Source: Lachnospiraceae bacterium UBA7060
Lineage (GTDB): Bacteria > Bacillota > Clostridia > Lachnospirales > Lachnospiraceae
Direction: 5' to 3'
Length of the DNA stretch: 64,000 nt
Assembly (NCBI GenBank): GCA_002493835.1
Contig: DLAA01000160.1
Coordinates: 19,066 to 83,065, forward strand
In this document: positions 34,820-43,682 of the stretch, one piece after another
Layout of the letters: every line of letters begins with the position of its first letter
Position numbering within the stretch: the first letter of the stretch is position 1
The notes under the pieces: model-generated
What the model was told of the DNA's origin: nothing
Databases searched by the model: none
Seen by the model: only the letters and a program-made list of their open reading frames with translations
Made by a program: the position numbers and the translations under genes

Positions 34820-35785
34820 ATGTCAATTACTGTTTCATGCTACGGAGGAAAAGCAGGCTGGTATTTTAAGAAAAAGTTTCCACATATAGCAGCTTTCGCA
34901 TATATCAAGACTAATTTTTGGCTCAGAAGGCGCAATTCCATAAAATATATAAACTGGTTTATGAATCAAAAGCATATACCAAAACCGCTATTTATTTCTA
35001 TAGAGACGATTAATAGGTGCAATAGCGATTGTTCTTTTTGCCCAGCAAACAGAAACAATGACAAAAGACCATTTGCACAGATGAGTGATGAAATGTTTTA
35101 TAAAATAATTGAAGATCTGAAAATTTGGGGATACAAAGGAATAATTTCTTTGTATGTAAACAATGAACCTTTTTTGGACAAAAGGATCATACATTTTCAC
35201 CAATACGTGAAAAGTCAATTGCCAGATTGTAGGATCAAACTTTTTACCAATGGAGTGTTATTAAGCAGAGAAAAATTTTTAGAAATTATTCCTTATGTAG
35301 ATTATGTTGTAATTAATAATTATAGCGACAGTATGGCGATGCATGAAAATATAAGGGAAATATATAATTATGTAAAGAGAAATCCCAGCCAATTTCAGCA
35401 CAAAGACATCAAAATTAATATTAGATATATAAGGGATGTTTTGACAAACAGAGCTGGAGAAGCACCCAACAAAAAGGCCACAATGAAAATCATTAATGAA
35501 CCCTGCTTATTTCCTTATACAGATATGACAATATTTTCAAACGGGAATGTCGGAATATGCTGTAATGATGCAACAGAAAAAACCTGTTTAGGAAATGTCA
35601 TGAAAAGCTCCCTTAAATCCATATGGGAAGATTTTAATGGTAATGAGCCAAGTTATAGATTGATTCGCAAATTAATTTCTAATGGACGCGCAGGTTATAA
35701 TTTTTGTAAACATTGTGATACTTTAGATACCGGTTTGAGAGTAAAAACAAGTAAAAGTACAACTAAAAAAAATGCGAAAAAATAA
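34820..35785 (+). CDS. Radical SAM / SPASM domain protein
   Basis: 321 residues. AAAGGTG precedes the ATG. The N-terminal 50 residues are basic. The radical SAM cluster is in SIETINRCNSDCSFCPANRN (C-x3-C-x2-C, about 64-71), followed by an SAM-binding strand (LYVNNEPFLD, the G-E/N-E-P region). The C-terminal part carries a SPASM-like cysteine set: NEPCLFPY, GNVGICCNDATEKTCLGNV and NFCKHCDT. It therefore binds at least one auxiliary Fe-S cluster. Such proteins modify peptides or sugars by radical chemistry; within a GT2/flippase operon a glycan-modifying role is plausible. It overlaps the flippase gene by 14 bases. Confidence 0.85.
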   Translation: MSITVSCYGGKAGWYFKKKFPHIAAFAYIKTNFWLRRRNSIKYINWFMNQKHIPKPLFISIETINRCNSDCSFCPANRNNDKRPFAQMSDEMFYKIIEDLKIWGYKGIISLYVNNEPFLDKRIIHFHQYVKSQLPDCRIKLFTNGVLLSREKFLEIIPYVDYVVINNYSDSMAMHENIREIYNYVKRNPSQFQHKDIKINIRYIRDVLTNRAGEAPNKKATMKIINEPCLFPYTDMTIFSNGNVGICCNDATEKTCLGNVMKSSLKSIWEDFNGNEPSYRLIRKLISNGRAGYNFCKHCDTLDTGLRVKTSKSTTKKNAKK

Positions 35786-37022
35786 TATATCAATAGGAAT
35801 TATTTGGAATTTATTTAGTTATGTCTTTTTAGGACTTTTTACCATTATTTCATACTATCTTATTACATGGAGGTATGGTGAAGCCGCTCTTGGAGCATAT
35901 AATATTGTATTGTCTATTTTTATGATAAGTGGACACTTGGGAGTATTAGGTTTACAGTCTGCGGCTCTCTACTACATTCCACAATTAAAAGATAAAAAAG
36001 AATATGGACAATGTTTTACTTCTTTTTTGATAATTTCAGTGGTGGTCAGCGGCATATTAAGTTGTGCTGTCTTTTTAACGGCCGATATGATTGGCGCCGG
36101 CGTCTTCCACTCACAATTTGTATGTGAAGGTTTACGGCGGCTGCCATTAGCGATTATTTTGTTCTCGATTAATAAAATGCTGTCAGGTTTTATAAATGCA
36201 TTAGGACATATGCGGGAATTTGCAGTACTTCAGAGTCTCCGATATTTTTTTATTGTAGGACATGTAGGTATAAGCGTCTTGTGGTACAGTGATTTTACTC
36301 AAGTTTTTTTTGCTTTTACTCTCTCTGAAACAGCGGTGGCTATTGTAGGAATGATATTTCTGATTCACGCAATAAAAATAAGCTTCCCTAAAGCAAAGTT
36401 TATTAAGAACGGCATCCAGTTTGGAAGAAGAGCTGTGCTGGGCAATATCATAAGCGATATGAATACAAAAGTAGATGTGACAATGTTAGGTATCCTATGT
36501 GATGAGACATTAGTTGGATATTATTCTTTTGTAACAATTATTGTGGAGGGACTATTTGCAATCCTGTTTGTTTTTAGAAATAATTACAATCCGCTTTTTT
36601 CATCACTTTTCTATGAAAAAGGAATCTTTGAAGCAAGATCATTATATGATAGGTTGAAAAAAAGATTACAAATATTATTTGGCGGACTGACAATTATAGT
36701 GACAATATGCTATGCCCTTTTTGTTATTGTGTTTTTAGAATCCAGCTATAAAGTATCTATCATACCCGTTGCCATTGTAATAATCGGCTGCTCAGTTATG
36801 GCGCCATATTTTGTTGCAGGTAATTTATGCACGCTAAGTGGCAAACCTATGATTGACACATTTGTGACATTCTGTACGATAGTCAGCAATATTGTATTTA
36901 ATTACTTTTTCATATTGAAGTGGCAGTTGACCGGTGCTGCACTTGCAACAAGTATGTCCTATATCATATTTTCCATCTTAACAAATAAAATGATAAGTAA
37001 ATATGTATGGAAAAAGCAGTAA
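35772..37022 (+). CDS. Wzx-like flippase of the plus-strand island
   Basis: 416 residues, about twelve hydrophobic segments. The start overlaps the radical SAM stop by 14 bases. The N-terminal helices (SIGIIWNLFSYVFLGLFTI, then LITWRYGEAALGAYNIVLS) and the AALGAY and LGVLGLQSAALYYIPQ motifs fit the PST/Wzx family. There is a mid-chain break with basic loops (about 250-310: FRNNYNPLFSSLFYEKG). It would export the product of the island's GT2 and radical SAM proteins. It ends 30 bases before the convergent minus gene. Confidence 0.83.
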   Translation: MRKNNISIGIIWNLFSYVFLGLFTIISYYLITWRYGEAALGAYNIVLSIFMISGHLGVLGLQSAALYYIPQLKDKKEYGQCFTSFLIISVVVSGILSCAVFLTADMIGAGVFHSQFVCEGLRRLPLAIILFSINKMLSGFINALGHMREFAVLQSLRYFFIVGHVGISVLWYSDFTQVFFAFTLSETAVAIVGMIFLIHAIKISFPKAKFIKNGIQFGRRAVLGNIISDMNTKVDVTMLGILCDETLVGYYSFVTIIVEGLFAILFVFRNNYNPLFSSLFYEKGIFEARSLYDRLKKRLQILFGGLTIIVTICYALFVIVFLESSYKVSIIPVAIVIIGCSVMAPYFVAGNLCTLSGKPMIDTFVTFCTIVSNIVFNYFFILKWQLTGAALATSMSYIIFSILTNKMISKYVWKKQ

Positions 37023-37051
37023 AACCGCCACTTTCTCATTTATACCTAAAT

Positions 37052-38047
37052 CTAATTATAAAATCCTTGGTCGAACAAGTACATTTCCTTGTATCCTTCA
37101 GACAGCAGAACCGCACTGCCTGTACCGGAAGCGATTCCGGCGCACAAGCAGTCACATCTAGAGAGCAGAAGGATAGTAACCAGATATTCCATGCCGGCCT
37201 CATAGCCACCATTTCCGCTTTCATAGAGCGTTTTCCCGATATAACCGCCCTGGTATTCCGCATACTTTTTCTTATTCGTAATCACGACATTTCCATATCT
37301 CTCCTTGAATTTCTGATAAATCAGACCGTCTTCTGTTGCAAGAAATATTTTCGTGCACTCCTGCCTCTGCATTATTTCATCTACCTTGTCAAACATCTCT
37401 TCCGGTGCTGGCTGAATATTATGCTGGCTTGGCTTGCTTATTACGTAATCTGTACCTCTGCAAAGCACGCCGAGAATCCGCTCTCTCTCTTCTCCCTGAT
37501 TTGCACCTGCAAACAATCTTTGATACTCAACCTCGACACGCTCCTTGGCCTTGTCACTCAACTGCATATATTTCTTTGCCAGTTTTCTCCAATACGAAAG
37601 CTCCCCCGTCTCTCCACTCAGAAAACGCAAATCATTCCACGGAAACAGTTTCAAATTTCTCGCAGTAGATCCAAAAATAACATGACGGCTGTGCATGATA
37701 TCCTCAAGCGTAAAACCCATCGGCTGTTTAAAAAAATATTCCCACGCATTTTCTTTTCCAACCTTATCTCTGTCAAGATACATATTAAATTCACTCTGCA
37801 TATCAATGACCGGGATATATCCATCCTTCAAAACTGCTTCTATTTTCCCCAAAAAAAGAATAAAATCAGAAAACAAACCGCAATACTCAATACCCGGTCG
37901 CCTTATCACGTAAAAGGTTTTATCCGGGTTTTCATTACCTAGCCGCCTTTTCTTTCTGTCTTCGTCCGTAAAACCACGGTACCACTTTAATAATGTATTT
38001 CTCCAGATATGCGATAAAAAACTATACACCAGCTGTTTCAATCTCAT
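37052..38047 (-). CDS. Fucosyltransferase-like (GT-B) protein
   Basis: 331 residues, paralogue of the protein at 30036. It keeps the conserved site LGVLCRGTDYVI (R-G-T-D), then KIFLATEDGLIYQKFKERYG and LLLSRCDCLCAGIASGTGSAVLL near the C-terminus, a GDP-sugar binding pattern seen in alpha-1,6-fucosyltransferase/NodZ-like folds. ENAWEYFFKQP and RHVIFG are shared with the paralogue. The donor is not proven to be GDP-fucose. AAGGAATAAAG precedes the ATG. It lies at the right border of the plus-strand island and is convergent with it. Confidence 0.75.
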   Translation of the reverse strand: MRLKQLVYSFLSHIWRNTLLKWYRGFTDEDRKKRRLGNENPDKTFYVIRRPGIEYCGLFSDFILFLGKIEAVLKDGYIPVIDMQSEFNMYLDRDKVGKENAWEYFFKQPMGFTLEDIMHSRHVIFGSTARNLKLFPWNDLRFLSGETGELSYWRKLAKKYMQLSDKAKERVEVEYQRLFAGANQGEERERILGVLCRGTDYVISKPSQHNIQPAPEEMFDKVDEIMQRQECTKIFLATEDGLIYQKFKERYGNVVITNKKKYAEYQGGYIGKTLYESGNGGYEAGMEYLVTILLLSRCDCLCAGIASGTGSAVLLSEGYKEMYLFDQGFYN

Positions 38048-38175
38048 CTTTCTTTATTCCTTCTTCACTCCACAAAATCTCAGTTTCAATCTGATCAATG
38101 TTACCCATCCATCCAATTAAGTAGCCCTAGAAAATCCACAGGCTCGAACTTCTTCCTTGTTTAATCCTCTCCACA

Positions 38176-40449
38176 TCATTTAGTCTCAGCTGTCTTTTTA
38201 TCACATGGAACTCCACTCGCAATGCCACACGCCAGCAACCACACTGCAGTCGACATGATGTGTACAATCGTCCTGCGTGACGAATCAGAATAACCCAGCC
38301 GCAGCGGCAGATCTCCCCTAAACAGGCAAATAAAGTAAATTAAGACAAGATAGCCTCCGACAATCGTCAGGGAATATGTGGAAATCCGATTACGCATACT
38401 CAACAAAACAGGGCACATCAATAACAAAAAGATCCATAGTGCCGCCGAGTTCGTGTCATTTTCGACGTTGTTGGAAAAATGGGTAAGATATATGTGAAAA
38501 TTAATTGACGCCATCTCTTTTCTCAGAAGGACAGAAGAGAGCACCGCTCCGCCCACAACTGCCACCATAAGCAAGAGATAGTATTTCCTCTTGATAAAAT
38601 CTATGACCGTCCACTGTCTGTCATATAATACTGCAGCGAGTATTGCCGTCGCCGATCCAACAATCAGAATCATTCCTTTATCTGGCGTCCAAAACATTTC
38701 TACACCACTGCGCCCGACATAAATCCATTGATAAACATTCCAGACAGCAACAATCAGCGCCTCGGAAACAATAATCTTTTTCATTTTCAGGCGTTCATCC
38801 TGCAGACCGAGAGATGCGGCCAATATAAATAACGTATACACTGCACCCTCCACTCTGGCCAATGTAATAATAGCCGACGCCATGATAACTGCGCAAGAAA
38901 AATCTGGCAGATCCAGCTGTCTCTTCAGCGTGATAAATACGACAACAATCAGCGTATAAACGGAAGTGGGGCCATGTGCAAGTCCACAGAAGATGCTCAA
39001 TAGGAAATCATAGTTGGATAACAGCAATAAAATTCCCATGCAAAACGCCAACATCGACTCATCGGATTTCCCGTTTTTTTGATACAGATAGTATATCCCG
39101 GCAAACATAATTCCAAGGCCGCTTATGCCTATCAAAGGATAAAACGCATAAATAAAATCACACCCAAACAGAAAGCCAACTGATGTCACTATCGGTTCCA
39201 GCATTCCAAAGGGTGCCGCCCCAGACAACACCTCGCGCAGACTGCCAAATTTCGCCAGGCGGTATCCCATGGCAGTTTTCGAATAAGTATCCATTGACAC
39301 AGAGCAAATTCTGGCATATACAAACAGCGTAATCACACACAGCGACGCCAGCGAAAAATGAAAAAGACACGTCCAGTCCAGTTCCCTATATTTTTCTCTT
39401 TGCCTGTACACCCAAATTCCCATCAAAAACACCATACCAATGCCAATCGTATAAGGATTATACGGTATGTGTAATATCATAAGAAGCATACTGTAAATGC
39501 ACCAAAATGCCACACCCATGGGAAATCCCATAAAGAAGGCCAACGCCGGGTATCCCGCTCCCCAGAGCGGCAGCGTGATGATCAGACCTAAAAGTAAAAA
39601 AGCGATCATAATTATGATCTGCTTGATATTCCTATATGGCACCCCCTCTGCGGCATCACGCACCAAAGAAATTGCCAGACTGCATTTTTGCTCATAGCTC
39701 ATTCTCGAGGAAGCCTCATATTGTTCAGAAGTGAACGCCGGATTATCCTGACACGCCTCTATCAGTTCCTGTGAACAGAAAATATACCCTTTTTCTCTTT
39801 TTATCATTCTGATAGCAGGAGAATCCTCCCAGTACTCATCCACCACATAATCATAAGAATCATTATGCCAGAAGGGATATGAGAGAATTTTGTCCGTCAT
39901 TTCATCAGTCACTGTTATTTCCTCTCCCGTAAACATCTGGGAAGGAGGAACCACACAAGTTATGACATATCTGTCAATCTCAGATTCGTCAACGGAATCT
40001 GCCCGGATCAAATTCCTGTCGCCAAAATAATTCTGCAGAAAAGACAGCTTTCCAAGACCGCTGTCCCACACCTGCAGCAGGGTATCTTCCCCCTCTTTGC
40101 CATCATTCTGTTCGCGAACTGTCATACTGATCAAAGTCAAATCCTGACCCGGCATCAACTTCTCATACAGACTGGCATGTCCATGAAATAACATAAATAA
40201 GGACACAACAAAAGCGGTGATCATACAGATATAGATGTGATTTTTAGCATATTTTCGTTGTCTTAGAAAAAATATTTCGCATATAAGCAAACCCAATACA
40301 AGCATAAAAGCAGGTATATTAATCGTATTAAACAAAGAAATATACAGATCACGTGCAAAATCAGGCACTCGAGTGAATGCACCGGCAATCCCCAAACAGA
40401 GCAGTCCTGCCCCGACTGCTTTTAACTGATTTTTTCTTTTCTGACTCAT
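38176..40449 (-). CDS. Large polytopic membrane protein, possible GT-C enzyme
   Basis: 757 residues from ATG 40449 behind CGGGAGG; an in-frame start at 40491 lies in the repeated promoter region and is rejected. Three helices open the protein, then an outer domain of about 150 residues (near 95-250) with several Asp/Glu clusters, then about ten more helices. This split layout (outer loop inside the membrane domain) resembles GT-C or oligosaccharyl-type proteins, but I do not recognise a family. Its own duplicated promoter elements suggest separate control. Confidence 0.55.
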   Translation of the reverse strand: MSQKRKNQLKAVGAGLLCLGIAGAFTRVPDFARDLYISLFNTINIPAFMLVLGLLICEIFFLRQRKYAKNHIYICMITAFVVSLFMLFHGHASLYEKLMPGQDLTLISMTVREQNDGKEGEDTLLQVWDSGLGKLSFLQNYFGDRNLIRADSVDESEIDRYVITCVVPPSQMFTGEEITVTDEMTDKILSYPFWHNDSYDYVVDEYWEDSPAIRMIKREKGYIFCSQELIEACQDNPAFTSEQYEASSRMSYEQKCSLAISLVRDAAEGVPYRNIKQIIIMIAFLLLGLIITLPLWGAGYPALAFFMGFPMGVAFWCIYSMLLMILHIPYNPYTIGIGMVFLMGIWVYRQREKYRELDWTCLFHFSLASLCVITLFVYARICSVSMDTYSKTAMGYRLAKFGSLREVLSGAAPFGMLEPIVTSVGFLFGCDFIYAFYPLIGISGLGIMFAGIYYLYQKNGKSDESMLAFCMGILLLLSNYDFLLSIFCGLAHGPTSVYTLIVVVFITLKRQLDLPDFSCAVIMASAIITLARVEGAVYTLFILAASLGLQDERLKMKKIIVSEALIVAVWNVYQWIYVGRSGVEMFWTPDKGMILIVGSATAILAAVLYDRQWTVIDFIKRKYYLLLMVAVVGGAVLSSVLLRKEMASINFHIYLTHFSNNVENDTNSAALWIFLLLMCPVLLSMRNRISTYSLTIVGGYLVLIYFICLFRGDLPLRLGYSDSSRRTIVHIMSTAVWLLACGIASGVPCDKKTAETK

Positions 40450-40475
40450 GGAAACCTCCCGAAGACAATCGCACC

Positions 40476-40603
40476 ATCCTGCGACAACCACGATCCTGCG
40501 ACGATTATATCATGCACAGAAGCCACGATTGAGAAACATTGAAGAAAGAATTGCAACGCAATTCTTTGGTCGCAGGATGCTGATCCTGCGACGATTATAT
40601 CAT
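40476..40603. repeat. Four copies of ATCCTGCGAC around a duplicated promoter-like element
   Basis: ATCCTGCGAC occurs at 40476-40485, 40493-40502 and 40583-40592, and inverted at 40569-40578. The last two form GTCGCAGGAT-GCTG-ATCCTGCGAC, a perfect 10-bp palindromic stem. A 22-bp direct repeat (40492-40513 and 40582-40603) includes TATAAT on the minus strand each time. A third hairpin GAATTGC/GCAATTC is at 40548-40564. This looks like operator sites or a dispersed repeat duplicated in place. Confidence 0.8.
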
Positions 40604-40622
40604 ATCTTCCAACTATTGTCAG
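40594..40622 (-). promoter_or_regulatory. Promoter for the gene at 38176-40449
   Basis: Minus strand CTGACA (40617-40622) and TATAAT (40594-40599) are 17 bases apart. The right-hand copy of the duplicated element supplies the -10. The left copy (TATAAT at 40504-40509) has only a poor -35. The palindrome lies just after the predicted start point. Confidence 0.6.
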
Positions 40623-40623
40623 C

Positions 40624-41724
40624 CTATATTTTGCGGCCCTCTCTCTTCCTGAACACATATTTTTGTTGTATTTTATAACTGATTAAAAACAACAAAGTAT
40701 CTACAAATGCCTTCATGATTACTTCCCGGCTGCCGGGCAGCAGAAGCATTCCCACCGTAACAAGCATTGCACTGCAGATCATCTGCAAAACTGCCAGTCC
40801 CGCATACTTAGCCCCTGCCTTTTTCATGTTTTCCTCACTGCGAAAAACAACTTTATAATTGATCAGATAATTATATACAGCCGAAATTACTCTGGCAAGC
40901 ACCGTCGAAACGGATATATATAACACATTGTCAGCTCTTCTCAGAAAATGACACAGTATGGTAAACACGGTAAAATCCAAAATCGTCGCTGACATAGACG
41001 ACAACATAAATTTGATAAAATGCCGTCCCAGGGCCAGATAAATTTTCCCTGAATCTATCAGCGGATTAAAATGTGTCTGATGCTCAGTTGCGGAATCATA
41101 AATAGTCTCGATAGGTACTTCCACAATCGGATATTTATTTAACGATGCGATCAGCATTTCCGTCTCAAACTCAAACCGTTCTCCCCTTACATATAGAAGT
41201 TCTTTTAGAAACGAAACAGGTATTCCCCTTAATCCGGTCTGCGTATCGCTGATCCGTATTCCCAAAACATAGGAGACCACAGTGACTGTCACTTTGTTGC
41301 CAAAAGCACTTTTCCATGGAATTTTTCCCTTCTCATCCGCCCTTTTTTCAAAACTGCGTGTCCCCAGTATCAGCGCATTCCCATGTTCCCGCATAGCCTG
41401 TTTCACTGCATGAATCGCCTTATCGGTATGCTGTCCGTCTGAATCTGCCGTCACCGCACCTATCGCCTCCGGCATCTGTTCTAAAATATACGAAAAGGCC
41501 GTCTTAAGCGCTCTGCCTTTCCCGCAATTTTTCTCATGATGCAAAACCACCCCATTGTCGGCTATCAGTTCGGAAATCTTTTCAAATATGTCCCGGCAGG
41601 CCGCTCCGCTGCCATCATCCACAACAATAATAAAGCAGTCTCTCTCTATCAAGTTCTTCAGCAATGGGAAAATTCTATTGTCCGGTTCATAGGCCGGAAT
41701 CACAACGGGAAGCTCTCTGTCCAT
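40624..41724 (-). CDS. GT2 glycosyltransferase fused to GtrA-like membrane domain
   Basis: 366 residues. The N-terminal 230 are GT-A: VVIPAYEPDNRIFPL, IIVVDDGSG, KNCGKGRALKTAF and VTADSDGQH (D-x-D). The C-terminal 130 contain four membrane helices with the GtrA pattern (FIKFMLSSMSATILDFTVFTILC and YNYLINYKVVFRS). Fusion of donor-loading and flipping functions on one chain suggests polyprenyl-phosphate-sugar synthesis with transbilayer movement for O-side modification. It follows the DUF2142 gene by five bases, so the two probably act together, DUF2142 being a candidate GT-C partner. Confidence 0.88.
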   Translation of the reverse strand: MDRELPVVIPAYEPDNRIFPLLKNLIERDCFIIVVDDGSGAACRDIFEKISELIADNGVVLHHEKNCGKGRALKTAFSYILEQMPEAIGAVTADSDGQHTDKAIHAVKQAMREHGNALILGTRSFEKRADEKGKIPWKSAFGNKVTVTVVSYVLGIRISDTQTGLRGIPVSFLKELLYVRGERFEFETEMLIASLNKYPIVEVPIETIYDSATEHQTHFNPLIDSGKIYLALGRHFIKFMLSSMSATILDFTVFTILCHFLRRADNVLYISVSTVLARVISAVYNYLINYKVVFRSEENMKKAGAKYAGLAVLQMICSAMLVTVGMLLLPGSREVIMKAFVDTLLFLISYKIQQKYVFRKREGRKI

Positions 41725-41729
41725 CTATT

Positions 41730-43655
41730 TCACCTTGTCAAATAAAGCCTTTCCATATAGTAAACAGCGATGCACGACAAGATACCACACCAGGCCGCAC
41801 ACTTCTGCCTGACAGCGACAAACCTGTCATCGCTCATTCTGTTATAAAGCGAAAATTTAGTGATAACAAGCATGGCTAACGACAAAACCGGAAGATAATA
41901 ACGGCCCTGCAGCCCTTCTACAGAATCAGATCTTACATCTGTCCAGCTAAGCAGCATCATGGGAGTAGAAACCACTGTGACTAATATCACAAGCAAAAAA
42001 ATCCATTTGTCCTTTTTCTTAAGCGATATCTCGTCTTGCTCGTAAAATGCCGACACTCCCATGATTAACGGCATCGCAGTGACCAGTGTCCCCGGAAGGC
42101 TTGTCTCTACCCAGGACAGCTGTGTCCCCAGCATACTTAAAATCAGATAATCTCCATACTTCAAATATGCCTCGATACACAGTTTCATAAAGTGAAACGG
42201 CTGTCTAAGTGCCAGCATTGCCGTCATTTTCCCGTTCCCCGAAACTCCGAACTGAAACAGCGTGCTCCCTGCAGGCAGTACCACATCAAACAGTATCACC
42301 GATATCAGCCCTGACAAGACAATCTTTAAAATGAGTCCCGTCGACTTCCTTTTTTCCTCTCCGTCGTACAGAATAAACGCTGCGGGAAGTAGAATCAAAT
42401 ATCCACCGCCTTTTACCGCCCCGGCCATAAATGCCCATATCATCGTCTCGAACATGCGTCTTTTGTCCTCAGGCGTTTTGTATAAAGCAAGTATGTTCGC
42501 CACTAGATTCAGAGATACCGGCAATACCATCGAATCATAGGAGATCGCACTGCTCATCACCAACGATATCGGCAGTAAAGGAATCAATGTAAAAATACTT
42601 TTCCCAATCGGCACAAGCTTAATCGCATGATAACACGCCGCAATATAAAAAAGCAAAATACAGACTCTCGCCAGATATATACACAAAAACGAGCTTAATC
42701 CCAGAAGCCTTCCCACTGTCAGTCCAAAAATCTGCGGCCAGTAATTCAATATGGAATAGTACTTCATCGCCTCGCCTTTTTCTATATCAAAAGGCATTTC
42801 CACAAGGGATTTATCGTCTGCTAAAATTTTTATATCAGACGTTAGTCCCACATAATCTCTCAACTTTGGATTACCGTTGCGCCATAGCAGCCGGTAAAAC
42901 TCGGCATCATCCGCCCTTCCCAGCCACTCCTCATCTCTAGGACACCCCAAAATGCGGTTGGAAAATCTGTAAGCAGCAGTAAAATGCGAATTCGAATCCG
43001 GCGCACTCCACGGTGCCAGCATCAAAAGATAGACAAGCGAAAGCGGGATCACCGACACTAAGAAAAATTGCGGCATCGAAAAGCTCTTTTTTCTGAGCAA
43101 GTACCACAGAGCAGCAGCATATCCAATCAGAATCAGGCCCACCAAAAGGGCCATTATCACTCCCACACGAGAATACTTGACAACGCGGACATCCAAGACA
43201 TTCCCCTCTTTTAGAGCATCAATCCTGAGAGTCTCTCTGCTCAAATTTGCAATCCGCACTGTATACTGCCCCTTGGGAAATACCTCCCCGGTCTTGATCC
43301 GCACTGCCGGCTTCTGCACGGCATTGTCATAAAAAACATCCTCCTCAGATATCACTTGATCAAACAGAATCTGCCCTTCTTCGTCAAGGAAGGCCACCTG
43401 AAAATTTCTGCCCTCCTCTTCCATAAAAAAGTCCAGGCAGTCAAACGAAGTCCGCTCCGCCAAAACCTCATATTCCACTGTTTCACCCGGTTTGACTGAA
43501 GTCTCCTGGTATTCCTGACTAAACTCATAGATGCTGATATCTGTATCGACCTTTTCTATCAGATCAAATTTGACTGTTTTGGCAATTAGCGCAAAAAGCA
43601 TTAGCGCGCAAACCATTTTAACAATACTAAAAATACGAATTTTATTTATCACCAT
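41730..43655 (-). CDS. DUF2142 membrane protein, candidate GT-C transferase
   Basis: 641 residues. The first helix (10-25) is followed by an outer beta-rich domain of about 130 residues, then about ten helices. The family-typical loop is LAPWSAPDSNSHFTAAYRFSN (PDS-x-H near 215-235) and LGCPRDEEWLGRADDAEFYRL. DUF2142 proteins are common in Gram-positive wall-polymer loci but their reaction is unproven; a transfer of polyprenyl-linked sugars is inferred. GGGAG precedes the ATG. It is paired with the GT2-GtrA gene. Confidence 0.83.
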   Translation of the reverse strand: MVINKIRIFSIVKMVCALMLFALIAKTVKFDLIEKVDTDISIYEFSQEYQETSVKPGETVEYEVLAERTSFDCLDFFMEEEGRNFQVAFLDEEGQILFDQVISEEDVFYDNAVQKPAVRIKTGEVFPKGQYTVRIANLSRETLRIDALKEGNVLDVRVVKYSRVGVIMALLVGLILIGYAAALWYLLRKKSFSMPQFFLVSVIPLSLVYLLMLAPWSAPDSNSHFTAAYRFSNRILGCPRDEEWLGRADDAEFYRLLWRNGNPKLRDYVGLTSDIKILADDKSLVEMPFDIEKGEAMKYYSILNYWPQIFGLTVGRLLGLSSFLCIYLARVCILLFYIAACYHAIKLVPIGKSIFTLIPLLPISLVMSSAISYDSMVLPVSLNLVANILALYKTPEDKRRMFETMIWAFMAGAVKGGGYLILLPAAFILYDGEEKRKSTGLILKIVLSGLISVILFDVVLPAGSTLFQFGVSGNGKMTAMLALRQPFHFMKLCIEAYLKYGDYLILSMLGTQLSWVETSLPGTLVTAMPLIMGVSAFYEQDEISLKKKDKWIFLLVILVTVVSTPMMLLSWTDVRSDSVEGLQGRYYLPVLSLAMLVITKFSLYNRMSDDRFVAVRQKCAAWCGILSCIAVYYMERLYLTR

Positions 43656-43682
43656 AGTAGATACTCCCAGAAATCCTGCCGG

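Noticed and set aside
37007..37942. 311-codon plus-strand frame continuing after the island flippase
   Set aside because: It lies opposite the fucosyltransferase-like gene, whose motifs are clear. Its text is low in family-like features and it begins inside the flippase gene.
40476..40603. Short CRISPR-like array
   Set aside because: Copies are 10 or 22 bp, one is inverted, spacing is irregular, and no cas genes are near.
40446..40658. 70-codon minus-strand frame across the duplicated promoter region
   Set aside because: It is made of the repeated element itself (the same D-I-I-V-A-G-S text twice), so it is a by-product of the repeat, not a gene.
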